A stretch of 64,000 bases of DNA. Origin: Daldinia sp. FL1419. Its lineage: Eukaryota > Ascomycota > Sordariomycetes > Xylariales > Hypoxylaceae. The position numbers were made by a program, and so were the translations under genes. Below are positions 46,501 through 59,368 of this stretch, piece by piece (position 1 is the first letter of the stretch; each line of letters begins with the position of its first letter). The stretch is taken from NCBI GenBank assembly GCA_025201765.1, contig MU623434.1, forward strand, positions 85,043 to 149,042. Direction: 5' to 3'. The notes under the pieces are model-generated. The model made no database searches. It had not been told where the DNA came from and saw nothing but the letters and a program-made list of their open reading frames with translations.

Positions 46501-48062
46501 ATGTTTTCCCGATCGGCTCTCTCGCGAGGTGCCCAGCTTATTGCCCGTAGGCAAGGCTGTTCGCAGCTTGCTCAACATCGAGGCTACGCTGCCGCATCTT
46601 CGGCACCATCCGCTTTCACATATGACACCACCGAAGTTGCTGGTGTCAAGGTAGCCACCAGAGATTCTCACGGCCCGACAACAAGACTCGCTGTTGTCGC
46701 CAAGGGTGGTACTAGGTATCAGCCCGCTCCCGGTCTTACTGTTGGTCTCGAGGAGTTTGCTTTCAAGGTGAGTGAGCCTTTGCGTCTCTTGTTCCTATTT
46801 TTTTCCCGTCGTGAGCTAATTAGACGCAACTATACTAGGGAACCGAGAAGCGAACCGCCTTACGTATTACCCGAGAAGCTGAACTTTTAGGAGGTCAATT
46901 AGCTGCATACCACACTCGAGAAGCATTAATCATTGAAGCAAGTTTTTTGCGAGAGGACATCCCTTACTTCGCTGAGCTATTAGCAGAGGTCATCTCTCAA
47001 ACCAAGTACACCAGTGAGCTATTCGGAGCCATTGGCCAATAACAGAATGCTTATTTAGTTTACAGCGTACGAATTCCACGAGGATGTTGAGAGGGTTCTG
47101 AAGGTGAAGCAAGCCAGACTTGCCAACGACGTTGCCGCTCTTGCTCTCGACTCAGCACATTCGGTCGCCTTCCACACAGGCCTTGGCGCTTCCCTATATC
47201 CGACGACCTCTACCCCTCTGAAGAGTTATCTAAGCGAACATTCCGTAGCTGACTACGCAGGTGCCGTTTACGCAAAGCCCAACATCGCCCTGATTGGAGA
47301 TGGGGCTACGACAACTGCACTACACAAATGGACGGAACAGTTCTTCAGCGGCGTACCCGCGTCATCTTCTAGCAACGTCACGCTTAACACGAAATCCACA
47401 GCGTACTATGGTGGTGAGCAGCGTACAGCTCACACCGCCGGAAACTCTTTAGTTATTGCTTTCCCTGGTTCCAGTTTCGGCTCCTTCAAGCCCGAGATTG
47501 CGGTTTTGGCGGCCTTGCTTGGCGGACAGCCCAGCGTCAAGTGGTCACCAGGATTCACTCTCCTGTCCAAGGCTGCGGCCTCAGCACCCGGCATAGTTGC
47601 CTCGGGCGCTAACCTAGCATACTCTGACGCTGGACTGTTAACTATCCAAGTCACCGGTGCTGCCGCCTCAGTCCGCAAGGCTGGTGAAGAGACAGTCAAG
47701 GCTCTTAAGAGCATTTCGGAAGGTAGCATCAGTAAGGAGGACCTAACCAAGGCGATCGCCAAGGCAAAGTTCAATGCACTAGACGCTAGCCAGTCGGGTG
47801 TGTCAACGCTCCTGTCTGCCGGTTCTGGTATTATCCACACTGGCAAGCCTTTCCAAATCGCCGAGACTGTCGGCTCGATCGATGGTATCACGGCAGATAA
47901 GCTCAAGACGGTACGCTCACATACTCCGCTCCTGTGATTATTTAAATATACTAATTATTATCATAGACCGCAAAGTCACTTCTCGAAGGCAAGGCTACCG
48001 TGGCTGCGGTTGGTGACTTGAACGTTCTACCATATGCTGAGGAGCTTGGGTTGAGGGTATAG
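46501..48062 (+). CDS. QCR2: Ubiquinol-cytochrome c reductase core protein 2
   Basis: Matrix-side core subunit of respiratory complex III. Four exons (46501-46767, 46839-47013, 47066-47910, 47967-48062) give 460 residues. The start is the ATG at 46501; the frame extends up to a TTG at 46477, which I reject. A mitochondrial presequence is apparent (MFSRSALSRGAQLIARRQG). The first M16-peptidase-like domain includes TRLAVVAKGGTRYQP and LEEFAFKGTEKRTALR. The position of the HxxEH zinc motif is occupied by EEFAF, so it is a non-catalytic M16 homologue, as expected for core 2. The second domain covers roughly residues 250-460 and ends VGDLNVLPYAEELGLRV. Nuclear-encoded and imported. Confidence 0.93.
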
Positions 48063-48736
48063 ACGGGGAAATTTGGACAACAAAAGTGTACCAACAGATT
48101 AACCCACCGCTGTAGAGTCGAGCCACCTGTGCATATAGTAAATTCCCTAGAATTTTTCTTTCAAGTTCAGACACACTCTACTACCCGATTTACTAGGTAG
48201 AAACTTTTCGAACAATGCATGCGATGGTGAGAGGTAATTTGTGAGCGGCCTTAGCCTGCATAGGATTACATATAAGCAATAAGTGCTATGTGCTAAGGAC
48301 CTTTAGAATCCCCAATATACAGATTTGGCGAATTCGACCCTTGATAAATAGGTAGTTAGTCCCCTGTTTGTTTTGGCATTTCCGAAAGGGAATTGTACCT
48401 AAGGCACTTTATTTAATACTCATAGGTACCTAGGTATGGAAACTTGGAATGTAGGTATCTACTAAGTAAGGTAATACCTAATTAAGAGATACCTTAGATA
48501 CTTAGGTACATAACTACCTAACTAGGTATTCTATTGTAGTAACTAGGTACTGGAATGGACTTATATAATTATCACGTGTGTGTATGCGCTCGGACCACTA
48601 CGTATGTCGACAGAACTTCGGCTAACTAACGGTCTTTCTTGGTTCTGCAGCCGCAGCTCTCTTCCGATTCAGTGCGTACAAACGAATCTTCAAACAACCC
48701 CCCGATCCTGAATCAAATTCTCGAGCAACCGTCAAC
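48063..48736. other. Intergenic with dense TAGGTACCTA motifs
   Basis: Between QCR2 and ATP15, both on the + strand. Bases about 48405-48555 carry at least six variants of TAGGTACCTA or ACTAGGTA. The ATP15 promoter lies here. No gene supported. Confidence 0.6.
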
Positions 48737-49150
48737 ATGGTGTTCGCGTGGAAAGCAGCTGGTTTGAGGTAAGCTAACTCTTTCTTTACGCACGCCAATG
48801 CGTCTTTGAACGTAGCAAAGTTACTTAGTTTTACTAACCGATCCTCCGATCTAAATAGCTACAACCGTTACCTCGCCGTCGCATCCCGCGTCGTGCGCCG
48901 AAGCCTAAAGGAGGAAAAGAGACTTATTGCTGAGCGACGAGGAGATATGGACCTGCGATTTGCTAAGTGGGAGGTGAGTAGATTATTTCTAACGAGTGGA
49001 ATTGAACATATAAGAATCGTGAGTTTGGGAATCAGTAGCTGACGGACTATATGCCTCAATTTACAGAACGGCAAAATGGGCGAGATGAAACCCTTAGCCG
49101 AAGCCAATTCCGTTGCCGCTTCTTCTTCCACTTCCAGTGGTTCGGCATAA
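48737..49150 (+). CDS. ATP15: ATP synthase F1 epsilon subunit, mitochondrial
   Basis: Very small subunit of the central stalk of mitochondrial F1-ATPase. Three exons (48737-48768, 48859-48973, 49067-49150) give 76 residues. The N terminus MVFAWKAAGLSYNRYLAVAS and the following SRVVRRSLKEEKRLIAERRG are typical of fungal ATP15. The C terminus is Ser/Ala-rich. No cleavable presequence is seen, which is normal for this subunit. Splice sites: GTAAGC..ATAG and GTGAGT..ACAG. It is easily overlooked because no exon is longer than 115 bases. Confidence 0.92.
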
Positions 49151-50274
49151 GCCACGAGTTACGCGAATCCTTGATGAGAGCGAAGCCCGTAAAGATAGGA
49201 CCTAGACCTATTAGAGGACAAGATGCGCACGCGCATACGGGCAGACAAAATCAACGGTAGCGAACACTATTATGCCGCCTCGTGTACAGCTGTATAGAAT
49301 AAAAAGAATTTCATTCAAGAAATGAGTCTCATGGGTTTTTCTACGATAGACACCAAATATTGATATAGATTCATTCCAACTACCCGTCAATCCGCATCTG
49401 GGGTTAGATAGGTTAAAAGTATGCACCACGTACCTACCTACGCATCTAGTGTATACATAAAACTGCCTGTCACATTATATATCTCATATTTAAAATCAAC
49501 TATACCTTAGATACTGGTAGGCAATTGGTTATGAGGCGGCGATAACCTCTGGGCAGTGCCTTACACCGGTTACGTCGTAAACTTTAAATTCAACCAGAGA
49601 AAAAAAAGAGAGGGAAAAAAAAAGCAAAGAAGAGAAAAGTACATTTGAAGAGACCATGATTTTTAGGAGTTTCATGTGCCTACCTCTTACATCATATATA
49701 CCTTTAAGTGGTTATCTCTTTTAAGTACTTAGCAAATCGAATTGGTCGCGTCTCTACCCTACCAAAAAATAAAAATAAAAAAATCATGTTTCGTAATTCT
49801 CTGGCTAAAGTCCTTCACTCAAATCCGTTCGTCTTAATGCGCCTTATCTATAATTCGGTTGCTGCATGTTTCGACACTAAAAACTTGCAATACCTTCCCA
49901 TTTATTAGGTAGTCCAGTTAACGCCTACCTAATTATTAATTATTTCGCTCTTCCTTTTCACCGCGCCGTCTGCAAAGTCATCCCATCGCCGCCGTTTATG
50001 ACATGACGAAAACATAGATGCGTAATACATTTCATCAACTGACCCATGATTATTCGTCGCCCAGAAATCCATAGTATCCGCCTATCGCTACACTTGCCAA
50101 GACTCAAGATTAGTGTAACGAATTATACCAACAGGCATCTTTCAGCTTTGAAAGGCCAGGTTCGATTAAGAGGCTCATTAATCATACCTACCTGGTATCA
50201 ATACAGGCCAAGCTGGTCAAGAAATAGAGCAACGATTAATTTTATAGCCCAAAGGGGCGATAAGTCATTTCACT
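49151..50274. other. Intergenic, upstream of MAK10
   Basis: About 1.1 kb with A-rich runs near 49600-49630 and 49765-49785. No gene or repeat recognised. The MAK10 promoter should be near the right end. Confidence 0.5.
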
Positions 50275-52856
50275 ATGCAACAGTTTAAGCTGGTATCGCC
50301 TTCGCCAAACATATCACATCCCGGACTTAAGGTCACCGATATCACCAAGAAGTTTGCTTCTGCTGTAAAGAGTACGCCCTAAATATCCCGAGTCTTGCCA
50401 ATAGATACCTCCACCTAGTATATACCTTACGGTCTACTGATTTAGTGAATAGCCTTGTCCCCTGGGCAGCTCGTTAAACATGAGCATTTCACCCTTTTTG
50501 AGTCCGTCGCGGCTCTGGAGGTGAGTCTACGTCATCTTCAAGTTCATAAGATCACCAAAGCGCCCCTGCTAAGAGTAATCCGAACAGATCATGGATCGAA
50601 AGATGGACAGCGGCGCATTAGCAGAAGGAGAATCTCTGGACGAGGAATACGACGTTTCTCGTGATCTTCTTCCGGAAGAAATTCTTGGCATTATTGACCA
50701 ACTTCTCTGCCTAGAGGTGTGTTTTAGGATGAGCGACAAAGCTGTTAGTTTAAGCTTCAATAGGCCTAACGTTGTGATTAGATGGCATGGCACCTCGGCT
50801 ACCCACTTTCTCAGACCCTATTCACGAGTGTTTATATAGAGTCGCTCATGAATCCTCGCCCAGCTAGCATAGATGAGGCTGAGTTTATAAGAGACGACCA
50901 GACCCGCGAGAAGCAACCAAGACTACTCTTTGTCTTACGGGCATATTGTCTTGGACTCCTCAAAGCGTGTTGCTTCGTAAACGAATTAGTCAAGGATGAA
51001 CTATACTACGAGGTACGATTAACGAGATAGAAAACGGCTATCATTTTAATAAGCTACTAAGAAGAGACAAATGCAGGAAGAAGACTTTGTCACAAACACG
51101 TACGATCGTGACCTACTCCTTGATATACCCATTAGCTCCGTCAATAATGTACTACAACAGGCCCGATGCGACCTGCGCGCTGCCAGCAATGATATTGCCA
51201 AGGACATCTCCGCGGCTTTAGACTTGAGGCTCGAGCTACGCGTCGCATTTCTGAGGGCTATTGATTTATCTGGCCTGCGGAAATCTAACCCAGATTCCTT
51301 GAAGATGCCCTGGGTACAGATGAAAGGCCTACTAGAACACATAAAAAAGCAGCATTCGTTAGGCAAGCCAGTTCCAGAAGCTTTCAGCACAAAACTACAG
51401 CGACGACTAGCAAGCACAATGCCCCCGCGCCCCATGGTTCAGCCTAGCTTCGAAGAGAGCTACGATCACTTCAAGCGACTTGTCCACGATGGAGTTAATA
51501 TCATGGATATCCTGAAATATTCGGAACCACAAAGTCTCCTGGTAAGCTTACTAAATTAGATATACGTTAGCAGGGTTAACCTCTTTTTAGAATTTTGTTT
51601 TGCTATTTCAAGCAAGAAAGCCGCAACCGCTAGTTTATATAAGATCACTTCTCCAAAACCTCCTATTCAATGAGATGGTCGTCCTGGGTAACTATAGTAT
51701 TCGGCAGATAATTGATCATGACCTCTCCATCGTCGTTATGCCTTGCGCACCACAGATTGACCCTTCCCACGACACAATAGAGGTTCCGACTGATCCTCGC
51801 CACCAAATTGCGGCGCAGATGGAAATTTTCCGGCAGAGGGTAGCCGAATGCTATTTAGACGTCTTCAGGATATTCTGTCAGAATAGGTGTAGAGTTCGAC
51901 GCACACTATGCCATAACATCCAAGAATGGGACATGCTCCAGGCAGATGTTGAAGAGATTGACCAACTCCTCCAGATTGCCCTAGACGAGCAGCCCCTCAC
52001 GACGGATAGGGGCAGCATAGGATTTTCCCTTCCTTTATCGTCATGGGCGTATCTCTATAAATTAAGACAGATGGAGTGGATTGTACAGCTTGGGTTCGAA
52101 CTTGAGGTCTACCAAACAGACGAACTTGCTGGGATGTACTGGTACTTAAACTATCTCGCCAAGACGCGTGCACAGCATGGTGATCGTATCAAGTCGTTTA
52201 CAATGCGCAGCCTAGACGAGGCACGGGAGGGAACCTCCAACTGGGCAAATGGCGATCAAGAGCTTACGCAATATACGGCCACCAAGGAACGCGAGTACAT
52301 GACCTCGTTGACGTATCTGCGCATAACCATGCTTGACGCGGCATGCACGTGGGAATTCGCGGATGGCCTCTGTTGTCTATATACAGCATTGCAACGCCTA
52401 AAACTAATCATTCCACCACAACGCCCTTATAGCAGTGATACCATGCGTTATGATTTACGCATGAAGCCCTTCCGAACTATCGCGCTTCCTCAGTTGCCCA
52501 CATTTGACGAGTTTACCCGCGCAACCCTACAGCCCGAGACCCCAACACGCGATCTACTTAAGTACGCCGAGAGCGCCATCGGTGGCGCGAAAAAAGGATA
52601 TGAGGCCTTAAGCAAGATGTCAGATACGCAATCCTTCAGTGTCAATGCGCATGACAGATGGGTTATTAATATTCGAGGTTGCTTGAAAGCCGCCATTGCG
52701 GCAGGTGTTGCAGTATCTACGTTGCAGCGAGCATTAGAGAAAGCCGGAGATTGTGAAGACGGGGATTTACAGCTGAAGCTGAAAGTAGAGATGCCTGTAC
52801 CCGGGAAAGGGTATCATGACTGGTGGGTCGTTCCGAAACTAGTTCACACAGTATGA
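50275..52856 (+). CDS. MAK10: NatC N-terminal acetyltransferase subunit Mak10/Naa35
   Basis: Auxiliary large subunit of the NatC complex, which acetylates N termini beginning Met-Leu/Ile/Phe/Trp. Six exons (50275-50371, 50453-50520, 50588-50716, 50782-51012, 51077-51541, 51591-52856) give 751 residues with frame kept at every junction. Diagnostic blocks: FTLFESVAALEIMDRKMDSG (about 46-65, where most family members have IMDPKMDSG), LLPEEILGIIDQLLCLE, and MAWHLGYPLSQTLFTSVYIE directly after the third intron. The remainder is helical with VMPCAPQIDPSH and a C-terminal KLVHTV. An internal ATG at 50591 is not the start because conserved sequence lies upstream. It converges on the peroxisomal carrier gene. 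Confidence 0.92.
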
Positions 52857-53372
52857 TATTCCACCTCGGAGACAGACATCGATTTATGGCTGGGACAGGA
52901 GGTAATAAGTGCCGGAAGTTAATTAGGAGGTATCAGGAGAGATTTGGCAATTAGTACCTGGGCTTGCATGAATACCTTCTTGTCGATTAGATCAACTAGA
53001 ACGCGGTACTTTAGTAGATCGTACAATACGGTACTCGGATAATTTCTTTGATTCGTTACTCAAGGGGATTAGGTAGTTTCTCCTGAGGCACTTGTGCCTG
53101 TTGTTGATACATGAAAATATACGTCAAGGCTCCTACTTCCCTTTCCCTTCCTAGATTTTTCTAGCATGATTTAACTCAAGTGCCTTTCTGTCCCCTCTAG
53201 CCGTGTCAATATCATCAAAAGTGCCAAGTTACGATAGACGGCACTAAAGTTACACTCACACCCAGCTAACAAGGGGACAAGTGCTTTCCATAATAGAAGA
53301 TACATCATGTACAGAGTTAGGTCAGTCCTCGTCCAAACCGTAGTAAACTCATTACCATCGTAAGTTACGCAC
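52857..53372. other. Convergent intergenic region
   Basis: About 515 bp between MAK10 (+) and the peroxisomal carrier gene (-). No gene, RNA or repeat seen. Confidence 0.6.
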
Positions 53373-54402
53373 TTACGTCTTGAGGGCCTTTCTGGCCATG
53401 GAGCCCCGGAGTTTGACCGTCTGCTCATAGAGGACGTCTTTGAAGGCGAAGAGGAAAGCAGCTGTTAATACACTTTGTGTAACCTTCGGGCCGATTCCTA
53501 GAGTAATAATCAGTATGCTGACGACTGAAGGTAGGGAATAAAGTAATTAATGAGATACTAAGCATACCTTTATACAGGCCCGAATAACCCTCTTCCTTGA
53601 TGACTCGGCGGATAGCCTGGGTCATACCCTCACGCTTCTTACCATCGTCGGCAACGTGCATTTGGCTCTTGACTGTGATATACGGGTACGTAATAGAGGT
53701 GGCAAATAGCTTGCCAAGAGCGCCTAGGAAGAATGCCACGGTCGGGGTTACATTGTGCTTCTTTCGTCGTTCATACGCATTCTTGAGCTGCTCGAACAGC
53801 GTGTACTGGAGGATGGGGTTGATGACCAATACGAGAGCTGGTACAACACCACGGAAGAGCGCCTGGGGACCTTCGTCGCGTAGCAGAGCCGATAGGGTGC
53901 CTAGGGTGGTCGGCTGCTTCTTCTTTTCTACGGGAGCACCTCCGGTATTCTCCTCGGCCTCGATCTGTCCCTTGCGGGTTGTCATACGTGTGTTCACAAC
54001 CCAGATAGGGTTAGTCAAGATGACGGTAGCGGAACCAGCAATGGCACCAGCAATAATGGCTTCGATAGCGGTGAGTTTCTTGGAGGCTCGTCCAGCACGA
54101 GCAGCGGCGGCCTCGAAAAATCCGCGGGTCCATTCATACCAATAGTAGTAGACGAAGTTGGTAACACTGATACCGAAGACGGCGCTGTCAAGTCCCGCGT
54201 ATAGTCCCGAAACGCCCTCACGTGCAACAATTTGTCTCACGGCAGCTAGAAAAGCGGTCTCGGCCCGCTTGGATTCAACTTGAGCACGGGTAGAGAGAGT
54301 GATAAGAGGATACGTTAGGACCATGGAGAGAATCCCGCCGCCGGCGCCAGCCAGAGCATGCGCGACGTTGTCATTCTGGGGGACGCCGGGTTTAGACGCC
54401 AT
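53373..54402 (-). CDS. ANT1: Peroxisomal adenine nucleotide carrier (PMP47/Ant1 family)
   Basis: Mitochondrial-carrier-fold protein of the peroxisomal membrane; Ant1/PMP47 brings ATP into peroxisomes for fatty-acid activation. Two exons, 54402-53568 and 53497-53373, joined across a 70-bp intron, give 319 residues. The degenerate carrier signatures are those of PMP47, not of mitochondrial ADP/ATP carriers: TYPLITLSTR (repeat 1), NPIWVVNTRM (repeat 2) and YPYITVKSQM (repeat 3). Further blocks are GGILSMVLTYPL and LFRGVVPALVLVINPILQY. The C terminus is FLFAFKDVLYEQTVKLRGS. The Lys-rich loop EKKKQP between repeats 2 and 3 resembles the basic matrix-side loop used as a peroxisomal targeting signal in this family. 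The divergent neighbour is the ARS-binding protein gene. Confidence 0.9.
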
Positions 54403-56557
54403 CGTGGTGGTAACTGATTGATTGTATTGATTGTGTATTTCAATATATCGGGATTATATCAATTTGATGCTTTCCAGACGAAAAGCAACAATCACATTTA
54501 ATTTGAAAAAGGGTATGAAAAGTGAAAATGGTCAAGATATAATTCTAATCGGCCCTGACTTAAACGTCGAAAAAACAAATCAAAAAAATTTAAAAAATAT
54601 CAAAAAACAAATAGAATTTTATTGATGCTAAAACGATGAATCGTCGCTTGGGAACCTTAAAGCTTTATCGATTCAAATTGAAGTTCCATTGAAAGCTTTA
54701 GAAGCCGAGGTCCGATTACATCACATAATGCGGCTAGCTTCAATGTAAGGTTCCCTTCCTGTTCTCTATTTCAGTGGATTTAGTGGATTTAGTGGGATGT
54801 GGCTCTGTAATCCCCTGTAAATCTCTTGTAAACCTCGCTGTACAATACCTACTATATAATTCCACCTGAGCCTTAGCCGAAAACCGCCTGTAAGCGACTT
54901 GTAACCCCGTATCTCGCCCCATCTGGCATGAGGTCGGCATTCTTCCCCATGCTCTCCCCGGCTTTGCCCCCGCATCCAATTCGTCAGAGAAGGTGAGTGA
55001 GACCCGACTTTGGACTTTCACATGCGAGAATGAAACGAGATGGCTTGTTATCTCTATTTTATCTTGTGATGATGATGATGATGATACCCGAATTCGACAA
55101 ATTTCGCAAGACGTAAGAAAATTGCCTTGGACATGATAGGATACCTATGTTTAACTTGCCTTTAAATTTCACCTTGAAACGATATATTTTCGATTCTGTT
55201 TGATTATATTATAACCACCTCCTAGATTACATCACCAGTCGAATTCATATATCTACCTACAAACTAGGTATTTTTTCGCGACGTCGTCAGAATTTCTAAC
55301 CTACCTACATAATATTCCAAAGGATGGAAAGGCCGTAGAGAGTCAGGCCCAGGCCGAGATATATTAAAATGCCTGATAATAGTTGCATTCCATCCTCTAA
55401 TTTCTCAATTGTCAACATTGCCGTCATTTCGAAAGGACAAATATGCCTACCGGTATTCTTAGCATCGCTAACTCTATATCCGAGACACCATACGACAAAG
55501 ATATCAGAGCGTGCCGTGATACAAGTTTCATGGTAGGTATGCGAAAAGACTGCCATAGCGGCTGATGGTAGTAGACGAAAAGAGATCATACCGTGCCCAC
55601 CGTGCCCTCGGAACGCAGAATTGCAAACGTCTCTACCACCCGAATCCTACCTTGTTAAAGGAGGCATTTGCCCAATGAATTGGCAAGGCAGACAGAGATG
55701 AAGATCCTATTTTCTTGAAGAAAAAAAAGGGGGGATACCTAATTACTACTCCATGATACATTCTACATTTATGTAGGGTAAGGGTAACATACATTTATGT
55801 ACCTGTGCTAATGCCATCTATGCATTAAGCTTATGTGCCTAATGCATCTGTACGCAGAAAAGTCACGTGACACGTACCCAAAAATAGCTGAAGATACCAC
55901 GGTACATGCAAGCTAAAAACTCCCGGTCCATCTAAAACAGCCGTGCGCTCGTGGCACCAGCCTCCGCCAGCGCGCTTCTCAAAATAGAATTCGGCATAAT
56001 AGGCATTGGACACCAGAAGAGGCTTCACCAACCATTCTGTCTCTTTTTTCCCATTACCTCTTTTTTTTTCTTTTTTTTTTTTCGCCACACCCATTTTTAA
56101 CAGCTTCAATAACACTCAAGACGGGGAAACTCACTCTATTTTATCTTTTTTATCATTCGACCGTTACACGTACTTCCACCGGTTAAAATGTTACCTGTCT
56201 TTTACGCATCTCATCTCGCAAACGTCTAGATGAATGTTTATCATTGATCATTTACACACTAGGCTTACACGATCATATCGACTTAGCGGCCAACTACTAA
56301 AAAAATAAAATAACTAAAAAAGGATGAGAGATGAGAAAAGCAAGTTGTGTTACACACAGACACAGGCTTGATGAGAATAGTAAAAAAATACTTTATTTGT
56401 TACTCGAGTTGCGAAGAATAGCAAGTCTATAACATTACCAACCATTACGTGAGAAACTTTTAACCCATCAAACGCGCCCAGCATCGTCCCCCCTATAATC
56501 GTATCAACTCATTATCCATGGGGATAATTGCGCACTTCGCTATCTTATGATATTAAG
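54403..56557. promoter_or_regulatory. Long divergent intergenic region, ANT1 / ABP2
   Basis: About 2.15 kb, the longest gene-free gap in the right arm apart from the window end. It contains GAT trinucleotide repeats (about 55065-55085), a doubled GGATTTAGT near 54776-54796, a poly-T/poly-C-rich stretch at 56041-56095 and scattered TAGGTACC motifs. Open frames here are short and featureless. Confidence 0.5.
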
Positions 56558-58608
56558 ATGGCACTCTCTACACCAACCAGCAACGGTTCCCGTCGCTTCA
56601 ACCAACTTCCATCCCCATCTAGAAATGAGACTCCCAGGTCGGCAGGGATAGTAAGACCAACATTACCTCAAAGAAACGTCAACAGTACCTCTATCGAGGA
56701 TGCATACGTGCGTTTTGTTCTCTATTGTAACCCGGCCGTACCTCTGGAAACGGATACAGCCGCTCTCAGAGATGCCTTTCGAAATCCACCAAAGAGCGAG
56801 GGCAAGAGTTTTAGCACATTTACCTTGTTCGAACTAATCAAACAGCTACATTCCAAGGAGTTGAAAACCTGGGCGGAATTAGCGTTGAAACTGGGTGTCG
56901 AGCCACCAGACCACGACAAGGGGCAGAGCTCCCAGAAAATACAACAGTATGCCGTCCGACTAAAGGTACAGTGTATCCAGCTTATTCATGAGGCAGGTTG
57001 GCTTACTCGTAATAGCGATGGATGCACTCCATGCATATTAATGCCTTCTTCGATTATCTAATGGATAACCCACATCCCTACTGGACTCAGATCCCGAGTG
57101 ATCCAAATCCGGTATGTGAAGAGGGCAGGGACGGGGTTGCGGCTGAAGACGATATGGCCTTACGTGCCTTATTACCACATATCAGGCCGCGTCGGGGCAG
57201 GAAGCGACCCGAGGAGGATAGTTTTAGTAAATCCCCGTCGCAGAGACCAAGGCTAGAGTCCCCGAGCTTCAACGGAGAAGCTAAGACTGCACGTCCCGAT
57301 TCTTTGGATCCGTGGACAGCCCATCCTGACGGAAGAAGTGCCTTTATGTTCCCACCAGTTGATCCACGATCAAGTGTGCTACCAGAAACGAATTCGGCTT
57401 TCCCATGGGGTAACGATGTTCCTCGTGAGCCTATGTCGGCCTATCCCCAGTCCGCAATGACACCGTCCACTAGAGGAACGTTCTGGGGAGACCCCGCGGA
57501 GCCTCGTTCCGCAATCAGCCCATCCAAATCCAGGTCGCTTGGTCGCCGTCACGGGGCTAAGGTAGTCTCTTCCGCGTGGAGGAGTGGTGGTGTATCCACG
57601 AGCGGTAGACCCCGTGGGAGACCTCCCAGCAGTCGGCCTAGCGATGGTCCATTGTCGGCGATCCCAGACGAGCGTAGTGAGTTCCAAGCCACGCCTTTCG
57701 AACAGAGCACACCCCAATCAAGTACATCACCTGCCCCAATGCAGCCTCCTGATTCGATGTCAAAACCAGCCGGACCCACCTCCGCACCAACGGTAGCACC
57801 AACGACAACACCGACAACGACTACTCCCACTACCCGACCCTCACGGCCCGGCCGACTCTCTTTACAAGTACCGGAAAGGGCCAGCGGACCCGTCAGGTTG
57901 GCGACTCCTCCGCCTCCAGTTGTAATGGTAAACGGAAAGAGCACGGTTAACGGGAGCGCATCTAACGGCGCTGGTGGATTCACGGCTAGTCCTGTTGAAG
58001 ACCATTCGTTATTCAACCGTACTGCAAGTGCATTCGCGGGTGGCCCCGCGGATGATCCCACAGGCCTAGCCATACAGCTCGATTTCGACAATAACGATCG
58101 GACAAATCACGACGAAGTCGAGGCTTTACTTGTTGCGGACCTCCTTGAAAGCACGTGGCACGACGAAAAAGGGCAACCTAGCCCCCCAGCTGACATCAAC
58201 GAGACGCTAGCCTTGGCCCGAGCTATCATTGCAGGTCTAGCGAAACGAACACACTCCTCCGAATCGTTCCTCATCGCTGCAGCTGCACTAGCCGGCGCCA
58301 GACATCTCCCGAAATTGTCCAGCAGTAGGAATTCCGTACATCGGCTTGAAGTAGGAGTGGACTATACACGATACAGCTATATATGGGAACTGCGCTGCGG
58401 GCCGGCCAATGCTAAGTTTCGGTTTACAGAGACAGTACCGCACGCGCGCTGGAAGAAGGGCGCACAGCATAGAGGCGAAGGCGCGGACGTTCCGGCGGAA
58501 GGGAATGCCGCGATAGAGTTTTGGCGCAGTAGATATGCGGATCTTGTGCATATGGTTGGCGGAGGAAAGAGGCGCGAGGATTCGGCGCTTGTTGTAAAAG
58601 AAACCTAG
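56558..58608 (+). CDS. ABP2: ARS-binding protein Abp2-like
   Basis: Resembles the Abp2 family, named for an ARS-binding protein of fission yeast, so a nuclear DNA-binding role at origins is the working idea. Two exons, 56558-56965 and 57016-58608, joined across a 50-bp intron, give 666 residues. The conserved domain occupies about residues 10-200: NQLPSPSRNETPRSAGIVRP, EDAYVRFVLYCNPAVPL, FTLFELIKQLHSKELKTW, QKIQQYAVRLKRWMHSMHIN and the basic RPRRGRKRPEED. The middle third is Pro/Ser/Thr-rich, with a TTPTTTTPTTRPSRPGR stretch, and is probably disordered. The last 130 residues form a further folded part (ETLALARAIIAGLAKRTHSS). The second exon also opens a long antisense frame, which I treat as a shadow. 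Confidence 0.85.
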
Positions 58609-59368
58609 GACTTGAGGGATAGTTACCAGCTGCGACTTATTGCGCCGTGCTTTGTTATTACCATGTATAAGTACCATCTACGGTTTACGATTTATGTTTT
58701 AAAGGACGGTTTCGTCCCAACAGGAGGGAGGAATTGGGATATCCGATTTGGATGGGTTTGACGTGTGGTGGTGGTTACCTGGGCTCGCACGAGGCTCGTG
58801 TATCGTCATGTATTATTTGTACTTCTCCCGAGATACCCCAAGTAAGATGTATTTCTTTAAAAAGTAGTTCCATATTTAGTAAGAGGAAGTAGCAAGTAGG
58901 TTGTTTGTTGTTTTTAATTTAGTTAGTGCGATATCAATACACGTGCCTGACGTGTCGAGTGTTTATGCCATTTTCCAAACCACTTCGCGTTAGTCACCTG
59001 CCTAAGGTAGGTAGGTACTAACTTAATATATTTGCTTCTATCGATGGTTTTATATGTCAGGTGTCTAATGCAAGCCTGAATGCTAATAGTATCCTTACGT
59101 CATCTCGATATTAGGTACTTGAAATAGGATCTAGGTTAGATTCGTAGCTGCTTTGTTTATTGTAGAATAGGGGAGATAAACTTCGGGCGAGATTCTAGTC
59201 CGCACGTGTAAACTTGTCTAAAACTTATACCTTGAGCAGACTCTCCGGCGTTATGTCCGTATACTTGCTTCATCCTCAAATCATCCTAACCTAGAATAAT
59301 TATTCAGTATTACCGCACCCTAGGTTCATATCATAGAATGTTTTGGCCCTATAATCAATTCGAATACC
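58609..59368. other. Intergenic, upstream of the sugar transporter
   Basis: About 760 bp; 3' UTR of the ARS-binding protein gene and upstream region of the transporter. A GTAGGTAGGTAC cluster lies near 59008. Nothing else seen. Confidence 0.5.

Noticed and set aside
54431..54625. Lys-rich 64-codon frame upstream of the ABP2 gene
   Set aside because: Low complexity, in a promoter region, no homology recognised.
57549..58091. Minus-strand 180-codon frame inside the ARS-binding protein gene
   Set aside because: Gly/Val-rich shadow of the Pro/Thr-rich linker; no start context or domain.
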